Source: an uncultured Verrucomicrobiales bacterium (GTDB taxonomy: Bacteria > Verrucomicrobiota > Verrucomicrobiia > Limisphaerales > JACDHS01). From it: 6,810 nt of DNA. A program made the translations under genes and the position numbers. How positions within the stretch are numbered: position 1 is the stretch's first letter; each line of letters opens with the position of its first letter. Location of the stretch: positions 1 through 6,810 of the forward strand of contig CALJZV010000443.1 in NCBI GenBank assembly GCA_937983475.1. The letters run 5' to 3'. Below, in pieces: positions 1 through 6,445 of this stretch. The notes beneath the pieces are model-generated. The model saw nothing but the letters and a program-made list of their open reading frames with translations, was not told the origin of the DNA and ran no database searches.

Positions 1-1
1 C

Positions 2-256
2 ATGGAGACCGGGCGAGACCATCGAGTGCCAAAAGAACGTCAGGCGAAAGCTTGGGATTTGTGTCGCACCTATCTTGATGAAGCAGAGGCCGACGTTTTG
101 CGGGCGCTTGAAATTGAATCGCGCCCACGCGAAAAAGAGTTTTACGATAAAGATTTGGAGTTTGTCCGAATGATGAAGGATCAAGTGCGAAAACCGGCTC
201 ATAAAGAAGGACCGCGGCCTCCTCGGCGTTCACGTTATCGTCCTCCGCGGCGGTAA
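2..256 (+). CDS. Small charged hypothetical protein, possibly the 3' end of a longer gene
   Basis: I do not recognise this 84-residue product. The first ATG lies one base inside the window, so the gene may begin further left and this may be only its C-terminal part. The middle (about residues 12-60) is rich in Glu, Lys, Asp and Arg with regularly spaced Leu, which suggests a charged helix. The last 15 or so residues are Pro- and Arg-rich, with PPRR occurring twice (PPRRSRY then RPPRR), a basic tail that could bind nucleic acid or be disordered. There is no signal peptide or membrane segment. It ends in TAA. The codons read like normal coding sequence, though slightly less GC-rich than the U32 gene downstream. 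Confidence that it is coding is moderate; its function is unknown. Confidence 0.5.
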   Translation: METGRDHRVPKERQAKAWDLCRTYLDEAEADVLRALEIESRPREKEFYDKDLEFVRMMKDQVRKPAHKEGPRPPRRSRYRPPRR

Positions 257-292
257 ACTACTGCACGGATTCGTTTTGAATTGGTATCCATC

Positions 293-306
293 CTAGCGAA
301 GGCTAG
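293..306. repeat. Short inverted repeat after the first gene
   Basis: CTAGC and GCTAG flank the four bases GAAG, 37 bases after the TAA of the first gene. A 5-bp stem without a following T-run is too weak to call a terminator. It may be chance, or a remnant of one. Confidence 0.2.
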
Positions 307-345
307 AACTAGGGCCAACAAAAAGGAGTCGTCCTCCAAAACCAC

Positions 346-401
346 TGCTTATTCAACGCCTTAAAAGCTCGGTTTGACGCGCCAAGTCCCGTCACCAAGC
401 T
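346..401 (+). other. Out-of-frame remnant of the DUF4256 N-terminus
   Basis: Read in the frame of position 361, bases 349-381 give LFNALKARFDA, which resembles the LLxxLKARFxxN block that opens DUF4256 proteins as I recall them. Read in the frame of the downstream gene, bases 384-401 give KSRHQA, the next block of the same motif. The two halves join if one base is missing near 381-383 (GCG CC_ AAG). In the downstream frame the stretch is closed by a TGA at 375-377. No ATG, GTG or TTG is present in the upstream frame between its stop at 310-312 and this motif, so the true start may also be lost. An AAGGAG at 323-328 could be an old ribosome binding site. The family match is from memory, not from a search. 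Confidence 0.55.
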
Positions 402-863
402 TTGGTGTGGGCCAAGGTGGAAGCGCGGTTGGACGCCAAGCCGGGCAAGCTGTGGTCGCTCGCGGAAATGGAGCGCACCGGCGGCGAACCGGATGTGGTG
501 GGGGTCGAGTCGGGCGAAATCGTTTTCATAGATTGCGCGCCGGAAAGTCCGGCCGGCCGGCGCAGCGTGTGTTATGACCGCGCAGGCTGGTTGTCGCGGA
601 AGGAGGCGCGCCCGAAAACCACGGCGATGGATTTGGCGACGGAGATGGGCATCGCGCTGTTGACGGAGGAGGAATATCTCGGGCTGCAAAAGCTGGGCGA
701 GTTCGACACGAAGACGTCGTCCTGGATTGCCACTCCGGCGGATTTTCGCGAGCAGGGCGGCGCGCTCTGGGGCGGCCGGAGTTACGGTCGCGTCTTCATC
801 GGCTGCAACGGCGCGCAGTCTTACTACGCGGCGCGGGGATTTCGCGGCTTGGTGAAAGTTTAA
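402..863 (+). CDS. DUF4256 family protein, 5' end disrupted by a frameshift
   Basis: The 153-residue product matches the DUF4256 family (Pfam name recalled from memory) almost end to end. Recognisable blocks are KLWSLAEMERTGGEPDVVG near residues 16-34, the stretch ESPAGRRSVCYDR near 48-60, LLTEEEYLGLQKLG near 86-99, FDTKTSSW near 101-108, and the C-terminal SYYAARGFRGLVKV. The function of this family is not known; the protein is soluble, with no signal peptide or membrane segment. Family members are usually about 180-190 residues, and the missing 30 or so lie upstream in another frame (see 346-401). The open frame can start only at TTG 402 or GTG 405, which is not a natural start for this family. 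The gene is therefore a recent pseudogene, a truncated but used gene, or a sequencing error. Family assignment is firm; functional status is uncertain. Confidence 0.8.
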   Translation: MVWAKVEARLDAKPGKLWSLAEMERTGGEPDVVGVESGEIVFIDCAPESPAGRRSVCYDRAGWLSRKEARPKTTAMDLATEMGIALLTEEEYLGLQKLGEFDTKTSSWIATPADFREQGGALWGGRSYGRVFIGCNGAQSYYAARGFRGLVKV

Positions 864-910
864 ATGTTACGGAGCAATCTCGCGACTGCCCGGTTCAAAA
901 ATTGATATTA

Positions 911-939
911 TTGAAGTGAAAATGCCCGAAATCTAAATT
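911..939 (+). promoter_or_regulatory. Weak promoter-like pair upstream of the U32 gene
   Basis: TTGAAG at 911-916 and TAAATT at 934-939 are separated by 17 bases, and each matches four of six positions of the sigma-70 consensus. The region is AT-rich compared with its surroundings and lies about 40 bases before the U32 start. The match is modest and the call rests on spacing and location. Confidence 0.25.
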
Positions 940-949
940 TGTCACTTCA
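912..949. repeat. 8-bp inverted repeat in the U32 leader
   Basis: TGAAGTGA (912-919) and TCACTTCA (942-949) are perfect complements across a 22-base spacer. The repeat spans the promoter-like pair, so it could be a regulator site or a weak leader hairpin. No T-run follows, so it is not a typical terminator. Confidence 0.35.
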
Positions 950-977
950 GGGCCGGATGCTACCTTAGCGGTTCAAA

Positions 978-3611
978 ATGTCCGAGCAGACAGCCAGTTT
1001 GAACCAATCCATTGTCGCAGATGGCGCAGGCACCTTCCAGAGGCCGCCCGAGTTGCTCGCTCCTGCGGGTGATTGGGAATGCGCCAAGGCCGCCGTGGAA
1101 AATGGCGCGGACGCAATTTATTTCGGACTGGAGAAATTCAACGCCCGGATGCGGGCGCACAACTTCACCGAGGCCGACCTGCCAAAACTGATGGCGTTCC
1201 TTCACCGCCGTGGCGTGCGCGGCTACGTCACGTTCAACACGCTGGTCTTTGCCAACGAACTGGCCGACGCCGAGCAGTATTTGCGTACGATTATCTCTGC
1301 CGGAGTGGACGCGGCCATCGTGCAGGATGTGGGCATCTGCAGGCTGATTCGGCAGCTTTCACCGGATTTTCCAATCCATGCCTCGACGCAAATGACCGTG
1401 ACCAGCGCGGCGGGAGTGAAGTTCGCCAGGGAACTGGGTTGCAACCTCGTGGTGCTGGCGCGGGAATGCTCCATCAAGGAAATTGAACAAATCGGCCGTA
1501 GCCGCGCTTGTGAAAGCGCGGGTCAAATCTTCGGCGATCAAGTTTCAGATTCACATCCGCAATTGCCACTCGAGGTGTTTGTTCACGGCGCGCTTTGCGT
1601 GGCTTATTCCGGACAATGCCTCACCAGCGAGTCGCTCGGCGGGCGCTCGGCCAATCGCGGCGAATGCGCCCAAGCCTGCCGCATGCCTTACGAGTTGATT
1701 TCCGACGGCAAGGCCGTGCCGCTTGGCGACAAAAAATATCTGTTGAGCCCGCAGGATCTGGCTGGATTGGAAGTGCTTCCTGAGTTGGTGAAAACGGGCG
1801 TAGCCTCGTTGAAAATTGAAGGCCGCCTCAAGTCGCCGGAATACGTCGCCAACATCACGCGGGTTTATCGTCAGGCGATTGATACGATTTTTCACAACAA
1901 AGTCACAAAGCCACAAAGCGAAGGTCAATATTCGGAAAAATATGACCTGGAAATGGGCTTTTCGCGCGGCCTTTACACCGGTTGGTTCCGCGGCATCAAC
2001 AACCAGGAACTGGCCCATGCGCGCTTCGGCAAAAAGCGCGGTGTGTTCCTCGGCGAAGTGAAACGCATCCAAGGCGAAACAGTTTTTATTTCACTCAAAG
2101 CGCCGATCAAGGCTGGTGACGGGGTGGTGTTTGACTGCGGTCATCCGGAGCAAAAGGAGGAGGGCGGACGCGTTTACACGGTTCAACCGGGCCGAAACTC
2201 GCGCACTGATGAGACGGCAATCGCGTTCGGACGCGGCAACATCAATTTTTCCCGCGTTCATGTCGGCGACAAGATTTGGAAGACCGACGACCCCGAATTA
2301 AATAAACGGTTGCGTCAAACATTCAGCGGTGACAAACCTCAGTTCCAGCGCCCGATTACCTTTGAGGTTCACGGCCTGGCCGGCAAACCGCTCACGCTGA
2401 TTGCGCGGGATGAATTGGGCAACATCACTCAGACTGCTTCAGAAATGCCATTGGAGAAGGCGGAGAAGCGTCCGCTTTCGTCTGAGTTTCTGCGCGATCA
2501 ACTGGGTCGGCTCGGCGGCACGCCGTTCAGACTCGGCGAACTCAAAAACCTGCTCGAAGGCGATGTCATTCTGCCGATGAGCGAGATCAATCGCCTTCGC
2601 CGCGAAGCGGTGGCGCAGTTGGAAGCATTGCGCGCCCAACCCAGGCGTTGGACGCTCGTGGCTGCGGATGTTCATCCGCAGGTTCCAATTGAGGACGCGT
2701 TGGCCGCATCGGGTGTCCGCGCATTGACGGGCGCAGTCACGACTGGCGCGCCGGCGGAGTTGACTGTCCTGGTCCGTAACCTGGCTCAGCTTGAGGCCGC
2801 TCTGCGCTGCGGGGTGCAGACCATTTACTGCGACTTTGAGGATCCGAAAAAGTACCGCGACGCCGTGCGCGTGGCCCATGAATCCTTCGGTTGCTCGTGC
2901 CCGCAAAAGAGCATTTGGGTGGCGCCGCCGCGCATTTTCAAAACTGGCGAGGAGTGGATTCTGAAGCAGGTGCTTTCGAGCAACGCCGACGGTTATCTGG
3001 TTCGCAACTACGACCATTTGCAGTTCTTCAAGGAACACCGGCGCATCGGAGATTTTTCCCTCAACGTCGCCAATCCTCTCACCGCCGATTATTTCAGAAC
3101 CAAATTTGGGCTGGAGCGCGTTACCGCCTCCTACGACCTGAACATTGGCCAATTGGAGGCGCTGTTGCGGAGCGCGCCGCCGGAATGGTTTGAAGTCACG
3201 ATTCATCAGCACATGCCGATGTTTCACATGGAGCACTGCGTCTTTTGTGCGTTTCTTTCCCAAGGGACCGATTACCGCAACTGCGGCCGCCCTTGCGACA
3301 AGCACGAGGTGAAGCTGCGCGACCGCGTGGGCATGGAGCATCCGCTCAAAGCGGACGTGGGTTGCCGCAACACCGTGTTCAATGCCCGCGCCCAGACCGG
3401 GGCAGAATTCGCGTGGCACCTGATGGATTTGGGCGCGCGCCATTTCCGGGTCGAATTCGTCAATGAAACGCCTGACGGGGTTGCGCTGACGATTGCGCGG
3501 TATCGCGCCTTGTTGCGGCGTGAAATCACCGGCCAGCAGCTTTGGCGCGAATTGAAATTGCAGAATCAACTCGGTGTCACGCGCGGCCAGATGGAGAATC
3601 CGGGCCGATAG
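978..3611 (+). CDS. U32 peptidase-family protein, RlhA-type (probable 23S rRNA hydroxylation enzyme)
   Basis: This 877-residue protein has the U32 fold core at residues 24-300: PELLAPAGDWE (24-34), the GADAIYFG segment (43-50), an IHAS strand (133-136), and the signature running from HGALCVAYSGQC (203-214) to GECAQACR (228-235), then SLKIEGRLKSPEYV (277-290). Cys207, Cys214, Cys230 and Cys234 are the four cysteines characteristic of the family. In E. coli, RlhA makes 5-hydroxycytidine in 23S rRNA and TrhP acts on tRNA, with dependence on iron-sulfur and prephenate pathways, so the cysteines probably hold a cluster. The middle (about 350-560) corresponds to the extra domain of RlhA-type members. 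The last third has a second group: Cys754, Cys757, Cys769, Cys773 and Cys796. The protein is longer than E. coli RlhA (about 650) but in the range of long U32 proteins elsewhere. The ATG start gives about 22 residues before the domain; no clear Shine-Dalgarno precedes it. Exact substrate is inferred. Confidence 0.9.
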   Translation: MSEQTASLNQSIVADGAGTFQRPPELLAPAGDWECAKAAVENGADAIYFGLEKFNARMRAHNFTEADLPKLMAFLHRRGVRGYVTFNTLVFANELADAEQYLRTIISAGVDAAIVQDVGICRLIRQLSPDFPIHASTQMTVTSAAGVKFARELGCNLVVLARECSIKEIEQIGRSRACESAGQIFGDQVSDSHPQLPLEVFVHGALCVAYSGQCLTSESLGGRSANRGECAQACRMPYELISDGKAVPLGDKKYLLSPQDLAGLEVLPELVKTGVASLKIEGRLKSPEYVANITRVYRQAIDTIFHNKVTKPQSEGQYSEKYDLEMGFSRGLYTGWFRGINNQELAHARFGKKRGVFLGEVKRIQGETVFISLKAPIKAGDGVVFDCGHPEQKEEGGRVYTVQPGRNSRTDETAIAFGRGNINFSRVHVGDKIWKTDDPELNKRLRQTFSGDKPQFQRPITFEVHGLAGKPLTLIARDELGNITQTASEMPLEKAEKRPLSSEFLRDQLGRLGGTPFRLGELKNLLEGDVILPMSEINRLRREAVAQLEALRAQPRRWTLVAADVHPQVPIEDALAASGVRALTGAVTTGAPAELTVLVRNLAQLEAALRCGVQTIYCDFEDPKKYRDAVRVAHESFGCSCPQKSIWVAPPRIFKTGEEWILKQVLSSNADGYLVRNYDHLQFFKEHRRIGDFSLNVANPLTADYFRTKFGLERVTASYDLNIGQLEALLRSAPPEWFEVTIHQHMPMFHMEHCVFCAFLSQGTDYRNCGRPCDKHEVKLRDRVGMEHPLKADVGCRNTVFNARAQTGAEFAWHLMDLGARHFRVEFVNETPDGVALTIARYRALLRREITGQQLWRELKLQNQLGVTRGQMENPGR
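1897..1920 (+). repeat. Three 8-bp tandem repeats inside the U32 gene
   Basis: ACAAAG followed by two variable bases occurs three times in a row (TC, CC, CG). The tract keeps the frame and codes roughly NKVTKPQS, near residues 307-314 of the U32 protein, where a short low-complexity linker sits between the TIM-barrel core and the next block. Arrays of CACAAAG-like units are familiar as short dispersed repeats in intergenic DNA of some bacteria, so this may be a captured copy. Confidence 0.5.
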
Positions 3612-4272
3612 GGACTTCAAAGCGGAATGTTCCAAAGCAGCGGGGCAGGTGAAAATTAAACTCATCCACCGGCGACCATGAGGCCCAGTGGGGGTGTGAA
3701 TTTTCCTCGCTGCATTTGAAAAAGTTTCCGCGCCAAGGCGTGTCGAGGGCTATAGGGCCGGTATATTTTTCCAGAAGCTGAAATGGAATGACGAATTGCA
3801 GCGCCCAGGTCAGCGGTCCGGCTTGTTCGGGCTCGGTCACCGGCGGGAGCGTTGTGGCAACGCGGACAGCCGCCGAGGCTTCCGGCACGGGAACAAACGC
3901 CTTGAAGCCGCCGGGAACGCGGGTTGGATCGGTGATGTGGCAGCAGAGGAACGCCCCGCCGCAGTTAAACTCAAAATTGAAATAGCCTTGTCCCGCTTTC
4001 GGTTGAATAAAAACCTCCACGCAACTGTCCTTCCAGACCTCATCCATGAAGCGGGTCCGCACGCATCGCACGAAGCGATCCTCCACCTGGAAAATGCCTT
4101 GAAGACTCGCGGTGTCGTGCAGCAACCGGACCTGCGTTCGCGGGCGGTGCGGGCTGGACTCGGGCCGGAAATGCTCCACGACAGCGGCCTGCGCCTGTTG
4201 CCAGACGGGATCGTTCCAATCAGCGTTGAATGAGGGGACTTGGTTTGCAAAGCGGACGAGATACTCGGTCAT
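3577..4272 (-). CDS. CBM9-like carbohydrate-binding (DOMON-type) protein
   Basis: The 231-residue product resembles the family-9-like carbohydrate-binding proteins common in Planctomycetota and Verrucomicrobiota. Visible family features are FNADWNDPVWQQA (15-27), DSCVEVFIQP (82-91), the beta-strand pattern YFNFEFNCGG (97-106), and the C-terminal block WRGNFFKCSEE (180-190), HPHWASWSP (193-201) and FNFHLPRCFGTFRF (205-218). The aromatic residues there are the likely sugar contacts. There is no signal peptide, so it is either cytoplasmic or starts differently from the database homologues. The ATG lies 3 bases after the TGA of the permease gene, which indicates co-transcription and probably coupled translation. 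The 3' end overlaps the convergent U32 gene by 35 bases. The ligand cannot be told from sequence; a role in handling the sugar released by this operon is an inference. Confidence 0.8.
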   Translation of the reverse strand: MTEYLVRFANQVPSFNADWNDPVWQQAQAAVVEHFRPESSPHRPRTQVRLLHDTASLQGIFQVEDRFVRCVRTRFMDEVWKDSCVEVFIQPKAGQGYFNFEFNCGGAFLCCHITDPTRVPGGFKAFVPVPEASAAVRVATTLPPVTEPEQAGPLTWALQFVIPFQLLEKYTGPIALDTPWRGNFFKCSEENSHPHWASWSPVDEFNFHLPRCFGTFRFEVPIGPDSPSGRA

Positions 4273-4275
4273 AGG

Positions 4276-4992
4276 TCAATGAATCAGCAGGTAATAAATC
4301 CCCGCAAGGCCGATGAAAATGAAAATGCTGCGGCGCATGTTTTTGGGCGGAACGCGGCGCATGAGATAATGCCCCAGGGCCATGGCGCCGAACAACGGAA
4401 GCATTACCGCCAGGCCCAGTTGCCACGACAACGCGTCGAAGTAGCCAAAGTGATTGTAGAAGACCAACCGCAACGAACAACTGGTCACCAGCATCACTTG
4501 CAGGAAGGCGATGATTTGTCACTGGCTACAGGGGTGCGCGTAGGCATACGTCGCGATGGGAATGCCGCCCAAATTGAACGCGCCGCTGAGGCTGCCGCTG
4601 AACAAACCAAACGGAACCGAAAACACATGGCTGATGGAGCGCACCGGGCTTTTCAAAAGAAATTCCCTCGCCGCGAACAACACCATCAATGCGCCCAGCG
4701 CCTTGAGCAAAAGCGCTTCGCTGGATTTTTCCAAAAAATAAACCCCCACGGGAACGCCCAGGCAGGAGCTGACGAGAAAGGGCAGTCCTTGGCGCCAGTT
4801 GTAGTCGCGATAGACGCGGATGAAGGTGGCGATGGTGACGATCAATGCAAACACCGTGCTGAGAGCGGCAGCGTGCTTGACGCCCAGGATGGCCGGGAGG
4901 AGCGACATGCAGACCAGCCCGAAACCAAAACCGGTCAGGCCCTGGACAAATCCGGCAAGGGACAACGTCGCGATGATGAGCGGCCAGGTCAT
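4276..4992 (-). pseudogene. TauE/SafE-family membrane permease, interrupted by an in-frame TGA
   Basis: Reading through one stop, the frame gives 238 codons, the usual length of TauE/SafE (DUF81) permeases. Family features are an N-terminal membrane segment with the glycine-rich FVQGLTGFGFGLV (15-27), hydrophobic spans near 41-59, 69-86 and 95-112, the GLFSGSLSGAFNLGG stretch (129-143) that starts the second repeat, then YAYAHP (149-154), and two further spans after the stop. The TGA is codon 158 (4519-4521), and downstream codons QIIAFLQVM continue the family pattern without a frame change. Such proteins export sulfite, sulfoacetate or other small anions, or take them up. The start ATG follows the preceding gene by 67 bases with no clear Shine-Dalgarno. 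A restart at GTG 4497 or ATG 4494 would yield only a 72-73-residue C-terminal fragment. Family assignment is firm; whether the gene is dead, recoded or misassembled is open. Confidence 0.8.
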
Positions 4993-5052
4993 TGGAGTGG
5001 CAGTGTGGGCGGAGGAAATCGGGCCTTCAAGCCTGCATGCGGTGTTCCAGTA

Positions 5053-5066
5053 TCAGCGGTCAGCGG
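5053..5066. repeat. 7-bp tandem duplication at a stop codon
   Basis: TCAGCGG occurs twice in a row; on the - strand this is CCGCTGA twice. The TGA ending the toroid protein gene (5060-5062) lies in the copy read first. The second copy falls in the untranslated gap, so the coding sequence is unchanged. It is probably slippage or chance. Confidence 0.4.
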
Positions 5067-6445
5067 TCCGCCCAGCGGAGAGCGAACTGGCGGGGCGGCG
5101 TCTGGCAGGCGGCCCAAAGTTCGACCAGCGCCAGGGCCAGTGTGTCCGCGCGGGTGATGGCTTCGTAATGATCATGCCGTGAGCTGGCCCGGGGCAGGGG
5201 ACCATCGTTCCAAAACAGGTTCAGGCTTTCATCGGCCAAGGTGTTTGCGCGGCTCAAATACTTTTGGCCATTGGTTAAATGAAACGCCGCGACATTCAGG
5301 GAAATCAATTCGCCGAACGTGCCGGGGAACAAAGTTTCCTTTGAAGGCGCCTGTGCGGACAGGCTTGCGTCCGCTGATTGCAACGCCAACTCCCGAAAGC
5401 GCGGGTTGTTGGTTTGGCGAAATCGCTCCAGGCAAATCATGGCGGTCTGGGTTGAGGAGGCCTTGCCGTAGCCCGCAGTCCAGAAATCCGCGGCCTTGCG
5501 GGGGAGCCCCTTGGAATGCGCTTTTAGAAAAGCGGCGTCGGTCTTGAGGGCTGCCTCGCGGAGTTTGCTTTTCAATGGCTCCGGAACCGATGCTGCCGCG
5601 TCCCAGGCATCCACGGCCCACGACAGATCGCTGCCCCACCAGGTTTCCTTTGGATGAACCGTGGCGGCGGGAAATCCGCCGTGCGACAATCGTCGGCGCT
5701 CAAACGAGTCCACCAAGGTTTCAATGGCCTTGAGGAAATAGGAACTGTTGGTTCGCGCATACGCCGCTCCCCACGTGGCGATGAAAAATCCGGCGTGCCG
5801 GGGAAACTCATAATTGTATTGTGGCCCATGGCGGCTGAAGCGGGCATGACGGCTGAAGTTTCCCGTGGCCTTGTCGAAGATTTGATGTTCCCACAAGCCG
5901 CGCGCAAAGCGGTCACAGGCCTGGGGGCTGAGATCGAAGCATCGTTCCCAAAGAAGCCAGGGGCGGTAGAACTCGTGAATGTCCCGGCCCTCGATTACCG
6001 ATTCCTTCAGAAAATCCCAGCCCAAATGCTCGCCCCAAGGTAGCAGGCCGGTGATGTCATGCTGGCAATTTGTGAAGAAAAACCGCAGCGCGTCATCGGC
6101 GGCCTTGGCATAGCGCGGTTCCTGCGTGATGTCTGTGAGCAAATAAAGCAGGCGATACAGGTTTTGATCGTGCATCGGGTTGCTCCCGGAAAGAACGCGG
6201 TCCTGCGGGCGAACGCCTTCGGGGGCGTCGGGCGGATTGCTAGGAAGCTGTTTGGTGGAGCGATCCAGAGCGCTTGCGAACAGGGGCGACGAAGCCGGAC
6301 CGTAATTGTCGCGGCCATGAGCCATCATGGTTTCGGCGTAGCCCTTGGCTGCGGCAAGGTATCGGTCGTCATCGCGGGTCTGGCCGACACACGGAACGCC
6401 GCTGGCTGCCGCAAGAAACAGCGCGATGAGCCGCAATAGCGTCAT
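5060..6445 (-). CDS. Secreted alpha/alpha-toroid-type carbohydrate-active protein (pectate-lyase-like)
   Basis: The 461-residue product opens with a signal peptide (MTLLRLIALFLAAASG, then a likely cut near residue 21). It has no good lipobox, so I expect a periplasmic or secreted protein. The rest is mostly helical with recurrent aromatic and glycine turns, as in (alpha/alpha) barrels of glycosidases and lyases: NYGPASSPLF (47-56), DQNLYRLLYLLT (93-104), GLLPWGEHLGWD (133-144), HEFYRPWLLWE (157-167), FSRHGPQYNYEFPRHAGFF (203-221) and ETWWGSDLSWAVDAWD (267-282). These resemble pectate/pectic acid lyase-like proteins in sulfatase-rich loci as I recall them, but I cannot assign a family number or catalytic residues. 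Its ATG overlaps the sulfatase TGA (ATGA), so the two are translationally coupled. Backbone cleavage or binding of a sulfated glycan is a reasonable inference. Confidence 0.7.
   Translation of the reverse strand: MTLLRLIALFLAAASGVPCVGQTRDDDRYLAAAKGYAETMMAHGRDNYGPASSPLFASALDRSTKQLPSNPPDAPEGVRPQDRVLSGSNPMHDQNLYRLLYLLTDITQEPRYAKAADDALRFFFTNCQHDITGLLPWGEHLGWDFLKESVIEGRDIHEFYRPWLLWERCFDLSPQACDRFARGLWEHQIFDKATGNFSRHARFSRHGPQYNYEFPRHAGFFIATWGAAYARTNSSYFLKAIETLVDSFERRRLSHGGFPAATVHPKETWWGSDLSWAVDAWDAAASVPEPLKSKLREAALKTDAAFLKAHSKGLPRKAADFWTAGYGKASSTQTAMICLERFRQTNNPRFRELALQSADASLSAQAPSKETLFPGTFGELISLNVAAFHLTNGQKYLSRANTLADESLNLFWNDGPLPRASSRHDHYEAITRADTLALALVELWAACQTPPRQFALRWADR

Larger units (their letters stand above)
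891..978. repeat. Pair of 10-bp direct repeats
   Basis: CGGTTCAAAA occurs at 891-900 and again at 969-978, the second copy running into the ATG of the U32 gene. The copies lie 78 bases apart on either side of the inverted repeat at 912-949. They may be chance or may mark a small duplication. Confidence 0.25.

Noticed and set aside
293..313. Terminator after the first gene
   Set aside because: CTAG-containing stems of only 5 bp overlap each other and are not followed by a T-run.
309..689. 126-codon open frame on the - strand opposite DUF4256
   Set aside because: It is antisense to a recognised family and its product has no recognisable features.
2439..3665. Long open frame (408 codons) on the - strand opposite the U32 gene
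   Set aside because: It lies antisense to strongly conserved U32 sequence, its product is Arg/Ala/His-rich with no recognisable domain, and such long antisense frames are expected in GC-rich genes.
4480..4521. Possible selenocysteine recoding of the permease TGA
   Set aside because: About 27 bases after the TGA there is only a 4-bp stem (CTGG/CCAG) with a three-base loop, not a convincing bacterial SECIS, and the position is not a conserved Cys in the family as I know it.
4519..4521. TGA read as tryptophan (alternative genetic code)
   Set aside because: Other genes in the window end cleanly in TGA (3577-3579, 5060-5062, 6442-6444), and the position expected to be Trp is three codons earlier, so code 4 or 25 is not supported.
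4240..5157. 305-codon open frame on the + strand opposite the permease
   Set aside because: The product is Gln/Arg/Ala-rich and low in complexity and shows no family; the opposite strand carries clear TauE/SafE and CBM9-like sequence.
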